Positions 39,945 through 48,800 of a stretch of 64,000 bases of DNA are shown in pieces. Each line of letters opens with the position of its first letter. Position 1 is the stretch's first letter. The position numbers and the translations under genes were made by a program. This DNA comes from Stutzerimonas stutzeri (GTDB lineage: Bacteria; Pseudomonadota; Gammaproteobacteria; Pseudomonadales; Pseudomonadaceae). The DNA is taken from NCBI RefSeq assembly GCF_002890915.1, contig NZ_POUT01000005.1:124001-188000 (forward strand). The letters are read 5' to 3'. The notes below the pieces were generated by a model. That model did no database searches. It saw nothing but the letters and a program-made list of their open reading frames with translations, and was not told the origin of the DNA.

Positions 39945-41063
39945 ATGGACGATCAAGCCGGGGACCGACCGTTCCTGCAGTTTCGCAATGTGAAGAAGAC
40001 CTACGACCACAAGACGCTGGTGGTCAAGGACTTCAACCTGGACGTGGCCAAGGGCGAGTTCATCACCCTGCTCGGCCCCTCCGGCTCGGGCAAGACCACC
40101 TGCCTGATGATGCTCGCCGGCTTCGAGGACGTGACCAGCGGCGAGATCCTGATCGACGGCCGCCCGGTCACCAGCATCGCGCCCTACCGGCGCAACATCG
40201 GCATGGTCTTCCAGCAGTACGCGCTGTTTCCGCACATGACCATCCGCGAGAACCTCGCCTACCCGCTGAAAATCCGCAAGCAAACACGCGAGGAGATCGA
40301 GCGGCGCGTCGAGCAATACCTGGCGCTGATCGAACTGCAGCACTTCGGCGGCCGCTACCCCGCGCAGCTCTCCGGCGGCCAGCGCCAGCGCGTGGCCCTG
40401 GCACGCGCATTGATCTTCAACCCCGACATCGTGCTGATGGACGAGCCGCTCGGCGCGCTGGACAAGAAGCTGCGCGAGCAAATGCAGTTCGAGATCAAGC
40501 GCCTGCACGACCAGCTCGGCTTCACGGTGATCTACGTCACCCATGACCAGACCGAGGCGCTGACCATGTCCGACCGCATCGCCGTGTTCGACCAGGGCGT
40601 GGTACAGCAGTGCGCGCCGCCGCACGTGCTCTACGAACGCCCGGCCAACCTGTTCGTCGCCGATTTCATCGGCGAGAGCAACAAGCTGCGCGGCGCGATC
40701 GAGGCGGTCGAGGCCGACAGCGTCCGCGTGCGCCTGGAGGACGGCGGCCTGGTCAGCGCCCTGAAAGCCAACTGCTGCGACCTGGGCCAGCCGACCACGG
40801 TGTCGATCCGCCCGGAGAAGCTCACCTTCACCGAACGCCTGGGCGATGCCGGCAACCGGGTCCGCGCCCGTTTCGTCACCAGCCACTACGTCGGCGAATA
40901 CATCCGCTACCACTTCGAGACCGCCAACGGCAGCGAACTGGTGGTGAAGAACATGAACGACAGTTCGGCGCCACCACTCGCGCCGGGCGACGAAATTGCC
41001 CTGGCCTGGCTGCCGCAGGACAGCCAGGCCCTGGATGGGCAGGAAGCCCCCAAACCGGTGTAG
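39945..41063 (+). CDS. Polyamine-type ABC transporter ATP-binding protein
   Basis: This 372-residue ABC ATPase resembles PotA. It has Walker A GPSGSGKTT (44-52), the Q-loop in VFQQYALFPHMT, the signature LSGGQRQRVALARAL, Walker B IVLMDEPLGALD and the switch histidine in YVTHDQ. A C-terminal TOBE domain (about 285-365) is present. Together with the following binding protein and two permeases it forms an importer for a polyamine-like substrate such as putrescine or spermidine; the exact substrate is not resolved. It is the first gene of the operon. Confidence 0.93.
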   Translation: MDDQAGDRPFLQFRNVKKTYDHKTLVVKDFNLDVAKGEFITLLGPSGSGKTTCLMMLAGFEDVTSGEILIDGRPVTSIAPYRRNIGMVFQQYALFPHMTIRENLAYPLKIRKQTREEIERRVEQYLALIELQHFGGRYPAQLSGGQRQRVALARALIFNPDIVLMDEPLGALDKKLREQMQFEIKRLHDQLGFTVIYVTHDQTEALTMSDRIAVFDQGVVQQCAPPHVLYERPANLFVADFIGESNKLRGAIEAVEADSVRVRLEDGGLVSALKANCCDLGQPTTVSIRPEKLTFTERLGDAGNRVRARFVTSHYVGEYIRYHFETANGSELVVKNMNDSSAPPLAPGDEIALAWLPQDSQALDGQEAPKPV

Positions 41064-41124
41064 CAGCTATGACTTGCAGCACCACGACGCATCACCTCAC
41101 TGCAACAGGCAACGGAGCACACAC

Positions 41125-42198
41125 ATGGCTAGATCACTGACTACCAGCGTTTCCGCATTCGCCCTGAGCGCCGCGCTGGCCGCGGCATCCCTCACCGCCA
41201 GCGCCCAGGAATCGCTGACGGTGGTGTCCTGGGGCGGCGCCTACGGCGCGGCGCAGCAGAAACACGTCATCGACCCGTTCCAGAAGGACACCGGCGTCAG
41301 GGTGCTGTTCGAGGACTACTCCGGCGGCATCGCCGAGATGAAGGCGCAGGTCGAGTCCGGCAACATCCAGTGGGACGTGGTCGACTTCGAAGTGATCGAC
41401 CTCGAACGCGCCTGCTCCGAAGGCCTGCTGGAAGAAGTGCCGCGCGACATCCTGCCGCCGGGCGACGACGGCACGCCGGCCGCCGAGGACTTCATTCCCG
41501 AGGCGCTGGCCAGCGAATGCGCGGTCGGCAACATCGTCTGGTCGGTGGTGTTCGCCTACAACGAGCGCACCATCGGCGGCACCAAGGCCGAAACCCTGGC
41601 GGACTTCTTCGACACCGCCAAGATTCCCGGCAAGCGCGCCCTGCGCAAACGCCCGCAGGTGAACATGGAGTGGGCGCTGCTGGCCGACGGCGTGGCGCCG
41701 GAGGATGTCTACGAGGTGCTCGGCACGCCGGAAGGCCAGCAGCGCGCCTTCGCCAAGCTGGACACCCTGAAGAAGGACATCGTCTGGTTCGAATCCTGGT
41801 CGCAGGCGCCGCAACTGCTCAACGACGGCGGCGCGGTACTGGTGCAATCGGCCAACGGACGCTTCTACGACTCGATCCGCCAGGAAGGCAAACCCTTCGT
41901 CATCGTCTGGGACGGCCACGTCTACGACCTCGATGCCTGGGCCGTGCTCAAGGGCACGCCGAAGAAGGACCTGGCCTTCAAGTTCATCGCCTATGCCACC
42001 CAGTCCAAGCCGCTGGCCGGCATGCCCGACGTCGCCTATGGTCCGACGCGCAAGTCGTCCATGCCGCTGGCGGACCAGAGCGCCGCGCCGCACCTGCCGA
42101 CCGCGCACCTGGACGAGGGCATCCAGGCCGGTTCGGAGTTCTGGGCCGATCATGGTGAATCCCTCGGCGAGCGCTTCAACGAGTGGCTGCTGAAGTGA
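41125..42198 (+). CDS. Extracellular polyamine-type solute-binding protein
   Basis: This 357-residue periplasmic protein has a signal peptide (ending near residue 27, LTASAQES). It has the PotD/PotF-like fold with the start LTVVSWGGAYGAAQQ and the segment VDFEVIDLERACSEG. It should capture the substrate for the flanking ABC transporter. The ATG at 41125 gives the signal peptide; the frame is open further upstream. It follows the ATPase gene by 61 bp. Confidence 0.93.
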   Translation: MARSLTTSVSAFALSAALAAASLTASAQESLTVVSWGGAYGAAQQKHVIDPFQKDTGVRVLFEDYSGGIAEMKAQVESGNIQWDVVDFEVIDLERACSEGLLEEVPRDILPPGDDGTPAAEDFIPEALASECAVGNIVWSVVFAYNERTIGGTKAETLADFFDTAKIPGKRALRKRPQVNMEWALLADGVAPEDVYEVLGTPEGQQRAFAKLDTLKKDIVWFESWSQAPQLLNDGGAVLVQSANGRFYDSIRQEGKPFVIVWDGHVYDLDAWAVLKGTPKKDLAFKFIAYATQSKPLAGMPDVAYGPTRKSSMPLADQSAAPHLPTAHLDEGIQAGSEFWADHGESLGERFNEWLLK

Positions 42199-42250
42199 TC
42201 ATCCTGCGCCCCTTCGCTCCGGCGCAGGGGCGCTGCACCGGAGTATCGCC

Positions 42251-43480
42251 TTGACCATTCTGACCCGTGCCGAAGCCGGCCAGGCCAGCGTCAGCCGGCG
42301 CAAGAAGCGCCTGCTGGCCTTCGCTTTCGTCGTGCCGCTGCTGCTGTTTCTCCTGCTGAGCTTCGTCGCGCCCATCGCCAGCATGCTCTGGCGCAGCGTC
42401 TACCACCCTACCGTCGCCGAGCTGATTCCCGCCACCCTGGAACGGCTCGGCCAGTGGGACGGTACGGGAACGCCGGAACCCGCCATCCTGGCGGTATTCG
42501 TCGAAGAACTGCACGGGTTGGCCAAGGAACGCCGGTCCGGCAAGCTGGCCGAGGAACTCAACCGGACGCAGGCGGGCATGTCCAGCATGGTCAAGTCGAC
42601 CGCGCGCCGGGTCGGCCGGCTGAGCCCCGAGGAACTCCAGCAGCAGGGGGTGCAAACCCTGCTCGACGCCCATCGCAACTGGTCGAGAACGGAAACCTGG
42701 CTGGCGGTCCAACGCGCCGGTCAGGTCTATACCTACAACTACTACCTGACCGCGCTGGACCTGGAGCTGCATCCCGAGCATGGCATCCAGGCCCGCGACA
42801 CCGAAATCTATCGTCAGCTCTACGCCAAGACGCTGAAGATGGCGCTGGCGATCACCGCCCTCTGCGCCCTGCTCGGCTATCCGCTGGCCTACTACCTGGC
42901 CAGCCTGCCGAGCAACCGCGCCAACCTGCTGCTGGTGCTGGTGCTGCTGCCGTTCTGGACCTCGCTGCTGGTGCGTACCACCGCCTGGATCGCACTGCTG
43001 CAGACCAACGGCGTGATCAACAGCTTCCTGCAGGGCATCGGCCTCATCGCCGCGCCGTTCGAGATGCTCTACACCTCGTTCGCCACCGTGCTGGCGATGA
43101 CCCACATCCTGCTGCCGTTCATGATCCTGCCGCTGTACAGCGTGATGCGCGGCATCGATCCCAGCTACCTGCGCGCCGCCCTCTCGCTCGGTGCCCGGCC
43201 GCTGCCGGCGTTCGCCCGCATCTATTTCCCGATGACCCTGCCGGGGCTGAGCGCCGGCGCGCTGCTGGTGTTCATCATCTCGGTGGGCTACTACATCACC
43301 CCGGCGCTGGTCGGCGGCACCGACGGGCAGATGATCAGCAACATCATCGCCTTCCACATGCAGTCGTCGAACAACTGGGAGCTGGCCGCCGCGCTGGGCT
43401 CGCTGCTGCTGGCGCTGATCCTGCTGCTGTACTGGGTGTACGACCGTTTCGTCGGTGCCGGCAGCATCAAACTCGGATGA
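42251..43480 (+). CDS. Polyamine-type ABC transporter permease 1 (PotB-like) with long N-terminal loop
   Basis: This 409-residue inner-membrane permease has a first transmembrane helix (about 22-44), then an unusually long segment of about 140 residues before the next helices, then the BPD_transp_1 core with the EAA-like loop near ALSLGARPLPAFARIYFPMTLPG. The start is a TTG at 42251 with GGAG 9 bp upstream. The long segment is probably periplasmic. It pairs with permease 2 (43592-44446) to form the membrane channel. Confidence 0.9.
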   Translation: MTILTRAEAGQASVSRRKKRLLAFAFVVPLLLFLLLSFVAPIASMLWRSVYHPTVAELIPATLERLGQWDGTGTPEPAILAVFVEELHGLAKERRSGKLAEELNRTQAGMSSMVKSTARRVGRLSPEELQQQGVQTLLDAHRNWSRTETWLAVQRAGQVYTYNYYLTALDLELHPEHGIQARDTEIYRQLYAKTLKMALAITALCALLGYPLAYYLASLPSNRANLLLVLVLLPFWTSLLVRTTAWIALLQTNGVINSFLQGIGLIAAPFEMLYTSFATVLAMTHILLPFMILPLYSVMRGIDPSYLRAALSLGARPLPAFARIYFPMTLPGLSAGALLVFIISVGYYITPALVGGTDGQMISNIIAFHMQSSNNWELAAALGSLLLALILLLYWVYDRFVGAGSIKLG

Positions 43481-43486
43481 TATCGA

Positions 43487-43572
43487 GCGGCAAGCTTCAA
43501 GCCACAAGCTTAAAGCCAGGGCCGCTCCGCCTTTGCTCTTACTTAAAGCTTGAAGCTTGCGGCTTACAGCTA
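43487..43572. repeat. Heptad-unit stem-loop repeat between the two permease genes
   Basis: The left arm reads AAGCTTC, AAGCCAC, AAGCTTA, AAGCC and the right arm reads CTTAAAG, CTTGAAG, CTTGCGG, CTTACAG. The arms are largely complementary and could form a long hairpin within the operon mRNA. It is related to the repeats at 3501-3582 and 38398-38458. Confidence 0.8.
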
Positions 43573-43591
43573 TTTCTCAGGATGACATGCA

Positions 43592-44446
43592 ATGAAAACC
43601 CCATCCTATTACGGCTTCTGGCATCACCTGGGCAACCGGCTGCTCAAGCTATTCTCCTGGCTGGTGCTGCTGTTCCTGATCCTGCCGATCCTGGTGATCG
43701 TGCCGCTGTCGTTCAACGCCGAGCCGTTCTTCAGCTTCACCGAAGGCATGCTCCGCCTGCAGCCAGAGGCCTGGTCGCTGCGCTGGTACGAGCAGGTGTT
43801 CAATGACCCGCGCTGGCTGCTGGCGATCAGGAACAGCTTCGTCATCGGCTTCTTCGCCACCCTGCTGGCGACCGTGCTCGGCACCTGCGCGGCGGTGGGC
43901 CTGGCCCGCGAGGACATGCCGCTGCGACGCTTCATCACCGCGCTGCTGCTGTCGCCGATGATCGTCCCGCTGATCATCACCGCGGCCGGGATGTTCTTCT
44001 TCTACTCCAGCCTGAACCTCGCCGGCAGCCACCTGGGGGTGATCATCGCCCATGCGGCGCTGGGCACGCCGTTCGTGATCATCACCGTCACCGCGACGCT
44101 GACCGGCTTCGACTACTCGCTGGCACGCGCCGCGCTGAACCTCGGCGCCTCGCCACTGCGGGTGTTCCTCGACGTGATCCTGCCGCTGATCCGCCCCGGG
44201 GTGATTTCCGGCGCGCTGTTCGCCTTCATCACCTCGTTCGACGAAGTGGTGGTGGTGCTGTTCATGGCCGGTCCGCAGCAGCGCACCATCCCGCGGCAGA
44301 TGTTCTCGGGCCTGCGCGAGCAGATCAACCCGAGCATCCTGGCCATCGCCACCCTCCTGATCCTGGTCTCCATCGCCCTGCTGGTGACCATCGAGCTGCT
44401 GCGCCGCCGCGCCGAACGCCTGCGCGGCATAGAGCTGATCGAGTAG
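43592..44446 (+). CDS. Polyamine-type ABC transporter permease 2 (PotC-like)
   Basis: This 284-residue inner-membrane permease has six predicted transmembrane helices and the EAA loop near ARAALNLGASPLRVFLDVILP. It is the second channel subunit of the importer. It follows the heptad stem-loop, which lies within the operon and could stabilise or modulate the downstream message. Confidence 0.93.
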   Translation: MKTPSYYGFWHHLGNRLLKLFSWLVLLFLILPILVIVPLSFNAEPFFSFTEGMLRLQPEAWSLRWYEQVFNDPRWLLAIRNSFVIGFFATLLATVLGTCAAVGLAREDMPLRRFITALLLSPMIVPLIITAAGMFFFYSSLNLAGSHLGVIIAHAALGTPFVIITVTATLTGFDYSLARAALNLGASPLRVFLDVILPLIRPGVISGALFAFITSFDEVVVVLFMAGPQQRTIPRQMFSGLREQINPSILAIATLLILVSIALLVTIELLRRRAERLRGIELIE

Positions 44447-44617
44447 GCCCACGCCAGCTCGGGCTGGCGCCAGATCAGTCAGAGTGCGACGGCCGTCACG
44501 CTTGACGAGCGAGGCCCTGGCCGCCAGATAGCCATCCCCGCCGCGCTTATGCATAGTCGGCCCTGGCGCAGGCAGCCGGGGGCGGCCGCCATCGCGCCTT
44601 CTCGAAAAGGAGAGGCC

Positions 44618-45595
44618 ATGACAAACCTGGAACCACCACCCGGCCTGTCTTCCGTCGACCTGGAATCCCGCCTGATCGAACAGGAGCTGGCACTGCTGTT
44701 CGACGAGCCGCCGGCCGGCTCGCGCAAGCCCCAGCAGCGCGACAGGCTGCCACCACGATCGCTGGAAGACCCGCGGGTCATCAAGGCGGTGCGCCTGATC
44801 GAGGCCCGGGCGGACCAGCCGCTCAGCCTCGATCGCATCGCCGCCCACGCCAACCTGAGCCCGTCGCGCTTCCAGCGCCGCTTTCTCGAGGTGATGGGCG
44901 AAAGCCCCGGCGAATACCTGCGGCGCACCCGCCTGGACCAGGCGGCGATCTTCCTCATCATCAGCCAGCAGTCGGTACTGTCGATCGCCTTGTCGGTGGC
45001 CTATGCCAGCCACGAGGCCTTCATCCGCGCCTTCCACCGCCAGTTCGGCCTGGTGCCGACCCAGTACCGCCAGTTCGCCCGCCAGGCTTCCACACCACTG
45101 GCGCCGGAAGACGAGCCGCGGGTCGGCCAGGTGCGGGTGGCGTCGTTTCCGTCGCAGCCGGTGCTGGCCATGCGTTTCTATGGCAGCTATGCGCGGGTCG
45201 AGGAAAACTGGCAGCGCTTCGCCGAAATTCTCGAGCAAGCCGGTTTCCCCCTGGCCGATCTCCAGGCCATCGGCATCATCCAGGACAACCCGGAAATCAC
45301 CCCCAACGACCTGGTGCGCTACGACTGTGCCCTGATCGATACCGGCCTCGGCCTCGAGCATCCGGCCCTCTCGCGCCTGAGCCTGCCGGCCGCGCGCTTC
45401 GCCTGCCTGGAACACCGCGCGCCCTACAGCCACATCTTCCCGGTCTACCGCACCATCGGCTCGGTCTGGGGACCGCGTTCCGGCGAGCGCTTCGGCGCCA
45501 GCGGGCCGGGCGCCCTGGAGCGCTACCGGCGACCACCCTGGCTGGACCGCGGCGGCGAGAAATGGCTGGATGTGACCATCAGGCTGGAAGGCTGA
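44618..45595 (+). CDS. AraC family regulator with GyrI-like effector domain
   Basis: This 325-residue regulator has two AraC-type helix-turn-helix motifs (about 55-155, including LSLDRIAAHANLSPSRFQRRF and LSVAYASHEAFIRAFHRQFG) followed by a GyrI/SoxS-binding-like small-molecule domain (about 165-325). The order with the DNA-binding domain in front is typical of the Rob/GyrI-type branch. The ATG at 44618 has a GGAGAGG site just upstream. It lies between the polyamine transporter and the TPS locus and could control either; there is no direct evidence. Confidence 0.9.
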   Translation: MTNLEPPPGLSSVDLESRLIEQELALLFDEPPAGSRKPQQRDRLPPRSLEDPRVIKAVRLIEARADQPLSLDRIAAHANLSPSRFQRRFLEVMGESPGEYLRRTRLDQAAIFLIISQQSVLSIALSVAYASHEAFIRAFHRQFGLVPTQYRQFARQASTPLAPEDEPRVGQVRVASFPSQPVLAMRFYGSYARVEENWQRFAEILEQAGFPLADLQAIGIIQDNPEITPNDLVRYDCALIDTGLGLEHPALSRLSLPAARFACLEHRAPYSHIFPVYRTIGSVWGPRSGERFGASGPGALERYRRPPWLDRGGEKWLDVTIRLEG

Positions 45596-45826
45596 AAGAC
45601 AGGCCCGATAACGGCGCAAGCGCCCTGCCATAGGATGGGTGCAACCCATCGATTGCCCATGGACTGGCGCCTCCGCGTCCGTCCCTCCCGCCAAGCCCGG
45701 CATGGAGCCTTCGCAGCCCGCAACAGCCAGGCGAAAGACAGCAAACTCTATCAAGAAAAGCCCCTCTCCCCTCCGCACCCTGTCCGGCTGCAACCGCTAT
45801 CGGGCAGCGCTAACAAGGGGGGAGGC
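45596..45826. promoter_or_regulatory. Upstream region of the two-partner secretion operon
   Basis: About 231 bp separate the AraC gene from tpsA. A short repeat-like palindrome (GGATGGGTGCAACCCATC) lies at 45634-45651. A very strong ribosome-binding site (GGGGGGAGG) ends 1 bp before the tpsA ATG. No promoter consensus was identified with confidence. Confidence 0.45.
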
Positions 45827-48800
45827 ATGAACCGAGTCTTCAACGTCATCTGGAACCACGCGTTGGGCGCATGGAACGTCGCCAGCGAACATGCCAGCCG
45901 GCGCGGCAAGCGTGGCGCCTCGGCCCGGCGCGCGGGCGGCACCCTGGCGCTGGGCATCGCCGCGCTCAACCCGGCCTGGGCATGGGCCGCCGACCTGCCC
46001 AGCGGCGGGCAGGTCGTCCTCGGCAACGGGCAAATCGGCACGCCCTCAGCCAGCCAGATGGTCATCGACCAGGCCAGCGGCAAGCTCGCCATCAACTGGC
46101 AGAGCTTCGATATCGGCGCCGGCCACAAGGTCACCTTCAACCAGCCGGGCAGCGACTCCATCGCGCTGAACCGCGTATTGGGTTCGGATGGCTCGACCAT
46201 CATGGGCCAGCTCGATGCCAACGGCCGGGTATTCCTGGTCAACCCCAACGGCGTACTGTTCGGCGCCGGCGCGCAGGTCAACGTCGGCGCCCTGGTGGCC
46301 TCGACGCTGGACATCAGCAACGAGGATTTCGCCGCCGGCAATTACCGATTCAAGGGCGATGGCTCCAACGCCTCCGTCATCAACCAGGGCACGCTCATGG
46401 CCAGTGACGGCGGCGCCGTGGCCCTGCTCGGCGGCACGGTCAGCAACCAGGGCGTGATCGTCGCCAATAGCGGCACGGTGGCGCTGGCGGCGGGCAATGC
46501 CGTGACCCTGGACTTCGCCGGCGACGGGCTGCTCAACGTGCAGGTCGACGAGGCCACGAAGGATGCCCTGGTGGAGAACCGCCAACTGATCCAGGCCGAC
46601 GGCGGGCAGGTGCTGCTGACCGCCCAGGCGGCGGACGCGCTGCTCAGGACCGTGGTCAACAACGACGGCATCATCGAAGCGCGGACGCTGGGCGAGAAGA
46701 ACGGCAAGGTCGTGCTGAACGGCGGCGACGAGGGCAGCGTGCAGGTGGCCGGCACCCTGGACACCAGCGCCACCACCGGCCAGGGCGGTGCCATCGAGGT
46801 GACGGGAGCGAACGTCGCCCTGGCCGATGCCACCCTGGACGCCTCCGGCGCCACTGGCGGCGGCAGCGTCAAGGTCGGCGGCGACTGGCAGGGCACCGGC
46901 ACCCTGACCCGCGCGCAGGCCACCACGGTGGACGCGGCCAGCACGCTCAAGGCCGACGCCACGCACAACGGCGACGGCGGCACGGTCGTCGTCTGGTCCG
47001 ACCAGCACACCAGCTACCAGGGCCATATCAGCGCCAAAGGCGGCGCGCAGGGCGGCGATGGCGGCCAGGCGGAAGTCTCCGGCAAGGCGGTTCTGGGCTT
47101 CACCGGCACCGTGGACCTCTCCGCCGCCCACGGCGCCTTCGGCGACCTGCTGCTGGACCCGTACGACCTCACCATCAGCAGCGGCACAGGGGGTAGCGCC
47201 ACTGCCACGGCGGACGACTCCACCTTGGGCGCGGACACCCTCGAAGGGCTGCTGGCCGACGCCAACGTCACCGTCTCCACCGGCACGGCCGGCAGCCAGA
47301 ATGGCGACATCACCGTAGCCTCGGCGGTGAGCTGGGACGCCAATACCACGCTGACCCTGAACGCGGCGGGCAATATCGACATCGACGCGGCCATCACCGC
47401 CAGCGGCGAAAGCGCCGGGCTGGCGTTGAACTACGGCGGCACCGAGGGCGTCGCCGGCGCCACAGCCGCCAGTGGCACCGACTACAACGTCAACGCGCCC
47501 GTCACCCTCTCCGGCGCTGATGCCACGCTGAGCATTAATGGCAGCGACTACACCCTGATCCACTCGATGGAGCAACTGGACGCCATCGACAGCACCGGTC
47601 TCTCCGGTCACTACGCCCTGGCGCAGGATCTAGATGCCAGCGATAGCCCCTACACCAGCGCGCTGGTGGGCATCGACGCGGCCAATGCCTTCACCGGCAC
47701 CTTCGCCGGGCTGGGACACGCCATCGGAAACCTGACCATCAGCGCCTCCGGCAGCGACTACGTCGGCCTGTTCGGCTACACCGGCAGCGGCAGTACCCTG
47801 CGCGACGTTGGGCTGCAAGGCGGCAGCGTGACCGGCAACAGCTACGTCGGCGGGCTGGTCGGTTACAACGATGGCGGCAGCATCGTGGACGCCTACGCCA
47901 CCGTCGATGTGACCGGCGCCCACGTCACCGGCGGGCTGGTCGGCGCCAACGTCGGCGGCGGCAGCATCCTGCGCGCCTACGCCACTGGCTGGGTCAATGC
48001 CACCGCCTCGGAAGGATTGGGTTGGGCCGGCGGACTGATCGGACAGAACGCCGGCAGCATCAGCCAGTCCTACGCCAGCGGCGGCGTCACCGGCGACTAC
48101 TACGTTGGCGGGCTGGTCGGTCACAACGGCAACGGCACCGTCACCGATAGCTATGCCCTGGGCAATGTCCACGGCCAATGGGACGTCGGTGGGCTGATCG
48201 GCTACAACGTCGGCGGCACGGCCACTAACGTCTATGCCGCAGGCCGGGTGACGCGCAACTGGCAGGGCGGCGGCGGCCTCTCGGCACTGGTCGGCTATGC
48301 TGGCACCGTCACCAATGGCTACTGGAACAGCGACACCACCGGCATTTCCGGCGGCCTGACCACGGCGCAATTGCAGGCCGGACTTCCCGACGGCTTCGAT
48401 CCGGCCATCTGGAACATCGTTACCGGCCAGAGCTACCCCTATCTGAGCTGGCAGTTCGCCGCCGGCAGCACGCCGGTGACCCTTTCCGGCATCTCCGACT
48501 ACTCCAACGCTTCCGGCACCAACAGCACCAACAGCAGTCACAGCATCAGCGTCTACGCCGACGACGCTCTGCTGGGCAGTTCCGGCATTGGCGCCAACGG
48601 TTACTACTACGTGCTGGCGTCAGCCGACAGCCTGCAAGACAGCGCTGTGACCATGATGGAGAAGACCACCCCGAATAGCAGCGCCATCTGGTCCGCGCGC
48701 CTGCGCGACCATGTGAGCGGCGGCACCGACGACCTCGACCTCAACTACGGCTGGCTGACCATCGACGCCGGAGCCGATGCCGAGGCATTCTCGCAGCTCG

